A DNA stretch of 6,124 bases from Flavobacteriales bacterium (lineage in GTDB: Bacteria > Bacteroidota > Bacteroidia > Flavobacteriales_D > Sanyastnellaceae). Of the stretch, positions 1 through 6,094 are shown in pieces; position 1 is the stretch's first letter, and each line of letters starts with the position of its first letter. The notes under the pieces were generated by a model, which worked only from the letters and a program-made list of their open reading frames with translations, searched no databases and was not told where the DNA came from. A program made the position numbers and the translations under genes. The stretch is from the NCBI GenBank assembly GCA_947457285.1, contig CANGVZ010000140.1, forward strand, positions 1 through 6,124. The letters run 5' to 3'.

Positions 1-313
1 CATAAGAAGTTATGGAAACATTTAGGGCGGTTGTTGGAGCCCACCCCGTAAAACCTAGCCCTATTTCAAAACGTATGTTTGTAGCTCCAGTAAGTTGACT
101 TAGACCATAAAGGTTTAAAATAGGGTTTACGAACCCTTCTTCATTATACGGCCCTATTAGCAATGTTCCTTCAACGTAGGTAATCCCTGGAAAATTCGTT
201 GAAAAATTATCTACTTCCTCTTGGGTAGCGAGCGTTATATCCCCAACATAAACTTGAGCATATGAATGAAATGCTAGAAAGAAGTAACAAATTAAGGTAA
301 GAGTAGTTTTCAT
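1..313 (-). CDS. Partial secreted protein, receptor-L-domain-like N-terminus
   Basis: The reading frame opens with an ATG whose A is at 313 and stays open for 104 codons to the window edge, so only the N-terminus is visible. Residues 1-19 form a classical signal peptide: K at position 2, a hydrophobic stretch (LTLICYFFLAF), then a likely cleavage after SYA, just before QVYVGD. The mature part begins GDITLATQEEVDNF, followed by an ITYVEGTLLIGP segment and LNLYGLSQLTG. I recognise this as similar to the opening of Bacteroidota surface proteins built from receptor L domain or leucine-rich-like beta repeats (typically GDITLTTQ..VDAF..TxVxGNLTI). That family match is from memory and is an inference. 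Such proteins often end in a type IX secretion sorting domain, but the C-terminus lies outside the window. No Shine-Dalgarno sequence is seen. A TATATTTG promoter element lies 28 nt upstream of the start. Confidence 0.75.
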   Translation of the reverse strand, partial: MKTTLTLICYFFLAFHSYAQVYVGDITLATQEEVDNFSTNFPGITYVEGTLLIGPYNEEGFVNPILNLYGLSQLTGATNIRFEIGLGFTGWAPTTALNVSITSY

Positions 314-341
314 TTGAGCTTTATTAATTTAAAGATAGATG

Positions 342-349
342 CAAATATA
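342..349 (-). promoter_or_regulatory. Candidate Bacteroidota -7 element for the secreted-protein gene
   Basis: On the minus strand this reads TATATTTG, an exact fit to the Bacteroidota TAnnTTTG consensus, and it leaves a leader of roughly 25 nt before the ATG at 313. No TTTG -33 element is visible at the expected distance, because that region is occupied by the terminator hairpin of lysS. The element may therefore be weak or activator-dependent, or simply the T-rich tail of the terminator. Confidence 0.4.
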
Positions 350-382
350 AAGGGGGTTCACTCCAGTTAGTGAACCCCCTTT
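349..382 (-). terminator. Rho-independent terminator of lysS
   Basis: A perfect 14-bp inverted repeat (arms 349-362 and 369-382, core GGGGGTTCACT / AGTGAACCCCC) encloses a 6-nt loop. It lies about 25 nt after the lysS stop codon. Read on the minus strand, the stem is followed by TTTATATTT, a moderately good U-tract. The plus-strand reading also ends in five T residues, but no plus-strand gene ends here, so termination of lysS is the natural role. It may also insulate lysS from the secreted-protein gene downstream. Confidence 0.85.
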
Positions 383-406
383 TTCGGTTTGTAAACTCCT
401 ATATTT

Positions 407-2116
407 TTAAAATGACCAGCTCTCGATGTCGCTCAATTGAATGGCAGGTATCTCTAGTTTGTTCTTTTTACGATATCCATTTAGTGTTTGATGAACTGCA
501 GTGGGCTTTGCTTCTTTGAGCTTTTGAATGCTGTCAAACCCAGCCTTTACCACATGTTCAATCCATTCAGGAGAAATTCCAGCGGCTTCGTAAGCCTTGA
601 GATCTGGGCCTGTCTGAAACTTCTCTGGTCTCATCTGTGGGAAGAACAATACTTCCTGAATCGTTGAATTATTGGTGAGCAGCATCACAAGACGATCCAC
701 ACCAATGCCCATTCCCGAAGTGGGTGGCATTCCATATTCCAATGCTCGGAGGAAGTCCTGATCGATAAACATAGCTTCATCGTCGCCTCGTTCCTGTAAC
801 TTCAATTGTTCTTCAAAACGCTCCCTCTGATCAATAGGGTCATTCAACTCGGAATAAGCATTCGCCACTTCTTTTCCATTGATCATTAATTCAAAGCGCT
901 CAGTCAATTCTGGATTGCTGCGATGGCGCTTACAGAGCGGAGACATCTCTACGGGATAGTCGGTGATAAAGGTGGGCTGAATAAAATTGCCTTCACACTT
1001 CGCTCCAAATATTTCATCAATCAACTTGCCCTTACCCATTGTCTCGTCCACTTCCAACCCAATGCTTTTTGCAAACGAACGCAGCTCATCTTCTGATTTC
1101 CCTGTGATATCAAATCCAGTATATTCTATGATGGCATCCGTCATGCTGATGCGCTTGAATGGTCGCTTGAAATCGATAACTTTATCTCCAAACTGAACAC
1201 TGGTGGTGCCGATTGCTTTTTGACACACGTGTTCCAACATGGCCTCCGTGAAATCCATCATCCAGTTATAGTCCTTGTAGGCTACGTAGATTTCCATTAC
1301 CGTGAATTCAGGATTGTGAGTGCGGTCCATTCCTTCATTGCGGAAATTGCGGCTAAATTCGTAAACGCCTTCAAACCCCCCTACAATCAATCGCTTTAAG
1401 TATAATTCATTTGCAATACGCAAATACATCGGTACATCGAGCGCGTTGTGATGTGTAATGAAGGGACGAGCTGAAGCACCACCGGGTATCGCTTGCAGTA
1501 CAGGTGTATCTACTTCGAGATAGCCATGATTGTTGAAGAAATCGCGCATCGCATTAACTATGCGTGTGCGGGTAATAAAAGTATCTTTTACCTTTTCATT
1601 CACTACCAAATCCACGTAGCGCATACGATAGCGCAACTCCGGATCGGTGAAGGCGTCGTATATGTTGCCTTCCTTGTCTGTCTTTACAACAGGAAGTGGC
1701 TTGATAGACTTAGCGAGCACCGTAAGTTCGGTCACAGAAATAGAAATCTCCCCCATTTTAGTGGTGAAGACCGTTCCCGTTACCCCAATAAAATCACCGT
1801 AGTGAAGCAAATGTTTCACTACATCGTTATAAAGGCTTTTGTCTTCGCCTGGACAAATATTATCAGAGGCAATATAGATTTGAATCTTTCCTACGCTATC
1901 ATGCAAATCCGCGAATGAGGCTTTTCCCATTACACGCATGTTCATTAAGCGACCAGCCACAGTTACTTGTTTTCCTTCTTCATAACTGTCCTTGATTTCC
2001 TTTGATGTTGCGTTCACCTTGAACTCTGCCGCAGGAAATGGGTCAATACCTTTATCTCTCAGCTTATTTAAAGCCGAGCGTCTTACTACTTCTTCTTCTG
2101 ATAAATTCTGAATCAT
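407..2116 (-). CDS. lysS: Lysyl-tRNA synthetase, class II
   Basis: This cytoplasmic enzyme charges tRNA-Lys with lysine using ATP. The 569-residue protein shows the family layout: an N-terminal helix, an OB-fold anticodon-binding domain at about 50-140, and a class II catalytic domain at about 176-497. Within the latter, the motif 1 region ends in GYLEVDTPVLQAIPGG (198-213), motif 2 is FRNEGMDRTHNPEFT (258-272) and motif 3 is GMGIGVDRLVMLL (468-480). Bacterial LysS such as that of E. coli (about 505 residues) stops soon after the FFPQMRP segment. Here about 70 further residues follow (500-569), resembling a small helix-hairpin-helix-like domain (AGISPEWIEHVVKAGFDSI). I recall similar tails in other Bacteroidota LysS proteins. 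The start is fixed by an in-frame TAG at 2129-2131, five codons upstream. The gene is intact, is followed by a strong terminator, and has a -7 element only 4 nt before the ATG. Confidence 0.97.
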   Translation of the reverse strand: MIQNLSEEEVVRRSALNKLRDKGIDPFPAAEFKVNATSKEIKDSYEEGKQVTVAGRLMNMRVMGKASFADLHDSVGKIQIYIASDNICPGEDKSLYNDVVKHLLHYGDFIGVTGTVFTTKMGEISISVTELTVLAKSIKPLPVVKTDKEGNIYDAFTDPELRYRMRYVDLVVNEKVKDTFITRTRIVNAMRDFFNNHGYLEVDTPVLQAIPGGASARPFITHHNALDVPMYLRIANELYLKRLIVGGFEGVYEFSRNFRNEGMDRTHNPEFTVMEIYVAYKDYNWMMDFTEAMLEHVCQKAIGTTSVQFGDKVIDFKRPFKRISMTDAIIEYTGFDITGKSEDELRSFAKSIGLEVDETMGKGKLIDEIFGAKCEGNFIQPTFITDYPVEMSPLCKRHRSNPELTERFELMINGKEVANAYSELNDPIDQRERFEEQLKLQERGDDEAMFIDQDFLRALEYGMPPTSGMGIGVDRLVMLLTNNSTIQEVLFFPQMRPEKFQTGPDLKAYEAAGISPEWIEHVVKAGFDSIQKLKEAKPTAVHQTLNGYRKKNKLEIPAIQLSDIESWSF

Positions 2117-2120
2117 GCCG

Positions 2121-2128
2121 CAAATATA
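2121..2128 (-). promoter_or_regulatory. lysS promoter -7 element, next to the start codon
   Basis: On the minus strand this is TATATTTG, an exact TAnnTTTG match, ending only 4 nt (CGGC) before the lysS ATG. By the usual geometry, transcription would start at or within a few bases of the start codon, giving a leaderless or nearly leaderless mRNA. A canonical TTTG -33 box is not present 17-23 nt upstream, so the promoter is supported by one element only. Confidence 0.5.
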
Positions 2129-2137
2129 CTATCGATA

Positions 2138-2200
2138 ACAAGGTTTTGGTGAGAGTGAGTGGATTGAGCTTGTAGATGCCGAAGTTCAATCAAACCTTGT
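2138..2200. repeat. 9-bp inverted repeat between the XRE gene and lysS
   Basis: ACAAGGTTT at 2138-2146 is the exact reverse complement of AAACCTTGT at 2192-2200, with 45 nt between the arms. The pair occupies much of the 111-bp gap upstream of lysS. No U-tract follows, so it does not look like an intrinsic terminator of the XRE gene. It could be a paired binding site or chance. Confidence 0.3.
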
Positions 2201-2227
2201 CTTGAATGTAATCTGAGACAATGCGTC

Positions 2228-2446
2228 CTAGAGGGTCAGCAACACCAGAGGATTGACCTTTAATACATCTGCAATTTTTAACATGCGCTCAATGGAGAGT
2301 TTGGCAAGACCTAATTCAATGCGACTGTACGCATTTTGAGAAATGCCTATTTGCGATGCGACGAACTCTTGGGAGTAACCGAGTTCTGTTCTAATACTTC
2401 TAATACGAAGGTGTATGTCCTTCGCAGTAAAGTTGTGAGAATTCAT
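2228..2446 (-). CDS. Small XRE/Cro-type helix-turn-helix regulator
   Basis: This 72-residue protein is almost entirely one HTH domain of the XRE (Cro/C1) family, at about residues 11-68. The helix-turn-helix is SQEFVASQIGISQNAYSRIE (25-44): S-Q-E-x-V-A opens the first helix, G34 sits in the turn, and ISQNAYSRIE is the recognition helix. The terminal helix ADVLKVNPLVLL is typical of the family. There is no effector, dimerisation or peptidase domain, so it is a stand-alone DNA-binding protein of unknown target. No toxin-like partner gene is adjacent: downstream is lysS after a 111-bp gap without a terminator, so read-through into lysS is possible. The leader is very AT-rich with long T and A runs. 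The ATG at 2446 gives a natural N-terminus (MNSHNFTAKD), and no strong ribosome binding site is seen. Autoregulation is common for such proteins, but here it is inference. Confidence 0.88.
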   Translation of the reverse strand: MNSHNFTAKDIHLRIRSIRTELGYSQEFVASQIGISQNAYSRIELGLAKLSIERMLKIADVLKVNPLVLLTL

Positions 2447-2465
2447 ATTTCGTGGCTTTAAAAAC

Positions 2466-2486
2466 TTTTTTTTCTTTAAAAAAAAA
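2466..2486. repeat. Paired T8 and A9 homopolymer runs in the XRE gene leader
   Basis: A run of eight T residues (2466-2473), then CTTT, is followed by nine A residues (2478-2486), 20 to 40 nt upstream of the XRE start codon. The tract is near self-complementary. In DNA such tracts are stiff or bent and prone to slippage; in RNA this one could fold into a weak A-U hairpin. Confidence 0.6.
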
Positions 2487-2499
2487 TCAAGAGAGGTTG

Positions 2500-2507
2500 C
2501 GAATATA
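2500..2507 (-). promoter_or_regulatory. Possible -7 element for the XRE regulator gene
   Basis: The minus-strand sequence TATATTCG matches TAnnTTTG at all but one fixed position and would give a leader of about 50 nt. There is no clear TTTG box upstream, so the support is weak. Confidence 0.3.
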
Positions 2508-2533
2508 ATAGCAATACGACGAATTTCTATTTT

Positions 2534-2552
2534 TCACGCACGAGTGGCGTGA
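2534..2552. promoter_or_regulatory. Candidate operator: inverted repeat TCACGC-N7-GCGTGA
   Basis: A perfect 6-bp inverted repeat (arms 2534-2539 and 2547-2552, 7-nt spacer) is a GC-rich island in AT-rich DNA, about 27 bp upstream of the possible XRE promoter element. Its size and symmetry suit a dimeric HTH protein, so an autoregulatory operator is plausible. T residues follow it on the plus strand, but no plus-strand gene ends here, so a terminator role is less likely. Confidence 0.3.
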
Positions 2553-2622
2553 TTTTGTCCGTAATCCACGATTTGACTAGGATTTAGTTTTTTGATTTAA
2601 ACAAAAAAGGAGTAAAAAAATA

Positions 2623-2649
2623 AAACCCCCAGAGGTTATCTGAGGGTTT
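2623..2649 (-). terminator. Rho-independent terminator of gcvP
   Basis: Inverted arms at 2623-2633 and 2639-2649 form a stem of AAACCC and CAGA pairs with one C-A mismatch and a 5-nt loop (GGTTA). Read on the minus strand it ends in GGGGGTTTTATTTTTTT, a strong U-tract. It starts about 23 nt after the gcvP stop codon, as expected for an intrinsic terminator, and separates gcvP from the XRE gene. Confidence 0.85.
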
Positions 2650-2672
2650 ATTTAATTCCAAAAAAACATCAT

Positions 2673-5510
2673 TTATGACATGGCATATTCTTCAATTGGT
2701 GGACATGTGCAAACGAGGTTTCTGTCCCCATAGGCGTTGTCAACGCGGGCCACGGTGGTCCAGAATTTATTATCGCGGAGTCCTTTTGCAGGATAAGCCG
2801 CTTTTTGTCTGCTATAGCTATGATTCCAATCGTCGGCTGTTACTTCTAGTGCCGTATGCGGAGCCATTTTGAGAACGTTGTCTAGTTTGTCGGCAATTGC
2901 TCCTTCTACTTCTGCAATTTCCTTTCTTATCGAAATCATCGCATCACAGAAGCGGTCTAGCTCTACTTTAGGCTCACTTTCAGTTGGTTCTACCATAACA
3001 GTACCCGCAACAGGGAATGAAACGGTAGGTGCGTGGAATCCATAATCAATCAATCGCTTTGCGATGTCCTCTACTTCAATTCCAGCCGCTTTAAATGCGC
3101 GACAATCCAGGATCATCTCGTGAGCGACATGACCATTGGTGCCAGTATAAAGTACGTCGTAATGTCCGTCTAGACGCGCTTTCATGTAGTTGGCGTTGAG
3201 GATAGCATACTTCGTTGCGTCTGTTACGCCTTCTCCACCCAGCATTTTGATATATCCATAAGAGATTAGCAAAATAAGCGCTGAGCCCCATGGCGCGCTG
3301 CTTACTGCAGAGATTGCTTTGTCACCTCCTGTTTTGATTAATGGATTGCTCGGTAAAAAAGGTACGAGGTGTGCTGCTACACCGATAGGTCCCATTCCAG
3401 GTCCGCCACCACCATGCGGAATAGCAAAGGTTTTGTGGAGGTTAAGGTGACATACGTCAGCTCCGATGTTTCCTGGGTTTGTAAGTCCAACCTGAGCATT
3501 CATGTTGGCGCCATCCATATATACCTGGCCGCCATTGTCGTGTACAATTTGAGTGATTTCACGAATGGCTTCCTCAAATACACCGTGCGTGGATGGATAT
3601 GTTACCATCAATGCTGCGAGGTGGTCTTTGTGTTGTTCAGCTTTCGCTTTCAAATCAGCCACATCCACGTTTCCATTCTCGTCACACTTCACTACTACAA
3701 CATTTAATCCTGCCATAACTGCAGAAGCAGGATTGGTGCCGTGGGCGGATGAAGGAATCAAACAGATGTTGCGATGTGAGTCACCTCTACTTTCATGGTA
3801 AGCCATGATTACTAAAAGGCCAGTCAACTCCCCCTGTGCGCCAGAGTTTGGCTGTAATGAAACGCCGGCAAAACCTGTGCATTCACACAAATCATCATGA
3901 AGTTGTGCAAGCATTTCCTGGTATCCTTGTGTTTGATCTACCGGAGCGAAAGGATGGATATTTGCAAACTCAGGCCAGGTCACAGGGATCATTTCACTGG
4001 TTGAGTTTAGCTTCATTGTGCATGATCCCAATGCTATCATCGCATGTGCCAGTGAAAGATCTTTATTTTCCAATTTCTTCAAATAGCGCAACATTTCAGT
4101 TTCGCTATGATGAGAGTTGAAATTAGGGTGGGTTAAGAAAGTGCTTGTGCGCTCAAATCCAGATATAGCGCTTGAACCGTTTACTGCACTTCCGTTTTTA
4201 CCCGAAATAATATTTACGATTTCGAGAATGTCTGCCTCTGAAGTAGTTTCATTTACCGAAATTCCGATGTGGCCAGTGCCGAAATAGCGGAAGTTGATGC
4301 TGGCATTTGTCGCGGCAGCCTTTACAGATTCTTCATTAACGGCGACTTTAATCGTGTCAAAGTACTTCGTATTGATATTCTCGATTCCCGCGGCTTTTAA
4401 TGAAGCTGCAAGTGATGTAGCTCTTTGATGGATACGATTTGCAATCGTTTTTAATCCATGAGGACCGTGATATACTGCATACATTGAAGCCATTACTGCA
4501 AGTAAAGCTTGTGCTGTGCAGATATTGGAGGTAGCCTTTTCACGACGAATGTGTTGCTCGCGTGTTTGCAATGCCATGCGCAAAGCAGTATTGCCAAGGC
4601 GATCTTTAGAAACACCTATGATGCGGCCAGGCATGTTGCGCTTGAACTCGTCTTTTGCACAAAAGAATGCCGCGTGTGGACCACCATATCCCATTGGAAC
4701 ACCGAAGCGCTGAGAATTTCCGAAACAAATATCAGCGCCCCATTCACCCGGAGGTGTAATGAGCGTCAATGCCATCAAATCCGATGCGACACTAACGAAC
4801 GCGCCGGCAGCGTGGGCCTTTTCACAGAACGACTTATAATCGTTGATTTGACCATTACCGTCGGGATACTGAACTACAGCTCCAAAGAATTCAGGTGAGA
4901 AATCGTGCTTTGTAAAATCCCCAACGACGAGTTCTATTTTCAAATGCTTGGCGCGTCCCTTCAAAACATCAAGTGTCTGAGGGAAAATATTTTGATCAAC
5001 AAAGTACTTGTTTGCATTTGCTTGCTCTTTCTCACGACTGCGGCTATGGAAGAAAAGAATCATTGCCTCTGCTGCCGCAGTACCTTCATCCAATAGCGAA
5101 GCATTTGCGATAGGCAAGCCCGTGAGGTCAGTCACCATGGTTTGGAAGTTGAGCAGCGCTTCCAAACGTCCTTGAGCAATCTCCGCCTGATAAGGAGTGT
5201 AAGCGGTGTACCAACCCGGATTTTCAAGAACGTTTCTTAGAATCACCGTTGGAACAGAGGTTGGGTGATAGCCCATACCTATGTAGCTCTTGTTTACTTT
5301 GTTCTTTTTACCTAAAGCCCATACATGGCTCAAGTAGTCGTCTTCGCTGATGGCTGGCGCTACGTTGAGTGGCTTTTTGAGGCGAATCGCTTCGGGAACA
5401 GTTTTATTGATGAGCTCGTCGATCGAAGATACACCGATAGCATCGAGCATTTCTTGCACCTCATGCGGACGTGGTCCGATGTGGCGTGAGGCAAAATTTG
5501 TACTAGACAT
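2673..5510 (-). CDS. gcvP: Glycine dehydrogenase (decarboxylating), P-protein
   Basis: The P-protein uses pyridoxal phosphate (PLP) to decarboxylate glycine and passes the aminomethyl group to the lipoyl arm of the H-protein, the first step of the cytoplasmic glycine cleavage system. At 945 residues this is the full-length single-chain form, a fusion of two homologous aminotransferase-like halves, rather than the split GcvPA/GcvPB type. The N-terminal half opens with FASRHIGPRPHE, followed by YIGMGYHPTSVP (76-87) and YTAYTPYQAEIAQGRLEALL (101-120). The C-terminal half carries the catalytic core: SLQPNSGAQGE (551-561), SAHGTNPASA (588-597), and HLNLHKTFAIPHGGGGPGMG (688-707), where K693 is the expected PLP-binding lysine, next to its glycine-rich loop. 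The C-terminus GDRNLVCTCPP is also typical. The frame is intact. The gene stands alone: gcvT and gcvH are not in the window. It has its own promoter and terminator, and the roughly 15-20 nt leader is too short for a glycine riboswitch. Confidence 0.98.
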   Translation of the reverse strand: MSSTNFASRHIGPRPHEVQEMLDAIGVSSIDELINKTVPEAIRLKKPLNVAPAISEDDYLSHVWALGKKNKVNKSYIGMGYHPTSVPTVILRNVLENPGWYTAYTPYQAEIAQGRLEALLNFQTMVTDLTGLPIANASLLDEGTAAAEAMILFFHSRSREKEQANANKYFVDQNIFPQTLDVLKGRAKHLKIELVVGDFTKHDFSPEFFGAVVQYPDGNGQINDYKSFCEKAHAAGAFVSVASDLMALTLITPPGEWGADICFGNSQRFGVPMGYGGPHAAFFCAKDEFKRNMPGRIIGVSKDRLGNTALRMALQTREQHIRREKATSNICTAQALLAVMASMYAVYHGPHGLKTIANRIHQRATSLAASLKAAGIENINTKYFDTIKVAVNEESVKAAATNASINFRYFGTGHIGISVNETTSEADILEIVNIISGKNGSAVNGSSAISGFERTSTFLTHPNFNSHHSETEMLRYLKKLENKDLSLAHAMIALGSCTMKLNSTSEMIPVTWPEFANIHPFAPVDQTQGYQEMLAQLHDDLCECTGFAGVSLQPNSGAQGELTGLLVIMAYHESRGDSHRNICLIPSSAHGTNPASAVMAGLNVVVVKCDENGNVDVADLKAKAEQHKDHLAALMVTYPSTHGVFEEAIREITQIVHDNGGQVYMDGANMNAQVGLTNPGNIGADVCHLNLHKTFAIPHGGGGPGMGPIGVAAHLVPFLPSNPLIKTGGDKAISAVSSAPWGSALILLISYGYIKMLGGEGVTDATKYAILNANYMKARLDGHYDVLYTGTNGHVAHEMILDCRAFKAAGIEVEDIAKRLIDYGFHAPTVSFPVAGTVMVEPTESEPKVELDRFCDAMISIRKEIAEVEGAIADKLDNVLKMAPHTALEVTADDWNHSYSRQKAAYPAKGLRDNKFWTTVARVDNAYGDRNLVCTCPPIEEYAMS

Positions 5511-5529
5511 TCCTGTGTTGGTTATGTGC

Positions 5530-5562
5530 CAAAATTAATGGTTGAATGGCTATACAAACAAA
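5530..5562 (-). promoter_or_regulatory. gcvP promoter, Bacteroidota type
   Basis: On the minus strand, TAATTTTG (5530-5537) matches the -7 consensus TAnnTTTG exactly. Two tandem TTTG boxes lie upstream: 5555-5558 with a 17-nt spacer and 5559-5562 with a 21-nt spacer, both within the known range. This is the best promoter match in the window. It predicts a gcvP leader of about 15 nt before the ATG at 5510. AGGA directly abuts that ATG, too close to be a standard ribosome binding site. Confidence 0.7.
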
Positions 5563-5565
5563 CCT

Positions 5566-5598
5566 TTTGTCAACAGGTTCTATTCATTCTTACATTCG
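5566..5598 (+). promoter_or_regulatory. msrC promoter, Bacteroidota type
   Basis: TTTG at 5566-5569 is followed after 21 nt by TACATTCG (5591-5598), one mismatch from TAnnTTTG. The element ends 7 nt before the ATG at 5606, so the mRNA would be leaderless or nearly so. If real, it excludes the more upstream ATG at 5546, which lies before this promoter. Confidence 0.5.
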
Positions 5599-5605
5599 CA
5601 TCGTC

Positions 5606-6094
5606 ATGGCAGAAGAATTAACCATCCCCGAAGGGGTGTCAAAAGAAGAGATTTACAAGGCCCTTTACCCACAAATCCTTGCTCTCGTAGAGGGTGAAAC
5701 AGACGGTATTGCTAACATAGCTAATATCATAGCTGCGCTCAAGGAATCTTTCCGCTGGTGGTGGGTGGGCGTATATTTTGTTAAATCTAATGAATTGGTT
5801 CTTGGTCCATTCCAGGGACCTGTGGCCTGCACTCGTATTGCCAAGGGTAAAGGCGTCTGTGGAACGTCTTGGGACCGAGCTCAGACGATAATAGTTGACG
5901 ATGTAGATACTTTTCCCGGGCACATCGCTTGTAGCAGTGCCTCTCGTTCTGAGATTGTGTTGCCTATTGTTAAAAATAATGAGGTTGTAGCTGTATTGGA
6001 TGTTGATAGCGAATATCTCGCGCATTTTGATGGGACAGATCAATTGTATTTGGAAAAAATTACCGATCTCATTGGTAAAATGAATTGGCTATGA
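5606..6094 (+). CDS. msrC: Free methionine-(R)-sulfoxide reductase (GAF-domain fRMsr)
   Basis: The enzyme reduces free L-methionine-(R)-sulfoxide to methionine in the cytoplasm, repairing oxidative damage with electrons from thioredoxin-like donors. From the ATG at 5606 the protein has 162 residues and is a single GAF domain. The family core is clear: WWWVGVYFV (51-59), LVLGPFQGPVACTRI (64-78), GKGVCGTSW (81-89), FPGHIACSSASRSEIVLPI (103-121) and VVAVLDVDS (127-135). The three redox cysteines are C75, C85 and C109. Their spacing of 10 and 24 equals that of E. coli MsrC (C84, C94, C118), which separates it from sensory GAF domains. I prefer this start over the ATG at 5546 because MAEELTIPEGVSKEE resembles relatives' N-termini, the extra 20 residues look unrelated, and the longer form would start inside the gcvP promoter. 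The gene is divergent from gcvP and overlaps the next gene by ATGA. Confidence 0.93.
   Translation: MAEELTIPEGVSKEEIYKALYPQILALVEGETDGIANIANIIAALKESFRWWWVGVYFVKSNELVLGPFQGPVACTRIAKGKGVCGTSWDRAQTIIVDDVDTFPGHIACSSASRSEIVLPIVKNNEVVAVLDVDSEYLAHFDGTDQLYLEKITDLIGKMNWL

Noticed and set aside
1493..1918. A 141-codon open frame on the plus strand inside lysS
   Set aside because: It is entirely antisense to a well-conserved LysS domain, its translation has no recognisable motif, and it has no promoter or ribosome binding site. It is a shadow of lysS.
2228..2446. The XRE protein as the antitoxin of a toxin-antitoxin pair
   Set aside because: No small toxin-like frame is adjacent on either side. The neighbours are gcvP (behind a terminator) and lysS.
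3369..4898. Several open frames of 80-130 codons on the plus strand within gcvP
   Set aside because: All lie opposite the intact P-protein, and their translations are low-complexity shadows of the conserved coding strand.
459..5311. A 14-nt direct repeat (TTTGTTCTTTTTAC) shared by lysS (near 460) and gcvP (near 5300)
   Set aside because: Both copies code for the lysine-rich peptide KKNK in unrelated proteins, so the match is explained by coding and chance.
5510..5530. Possible glycine riboswitch upstream of gcvP
   Set aside because: Only about 20 nt separate the promoter element from the start codon, far too little for the aptamer, and no riboswitch-like core is present in the intergenic region.
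5639..6043. A 134-codon open frame on the minus strand across msrC
   Set aside because: It is antisense to the GAF domain with its conserved cysteines and has no family features.
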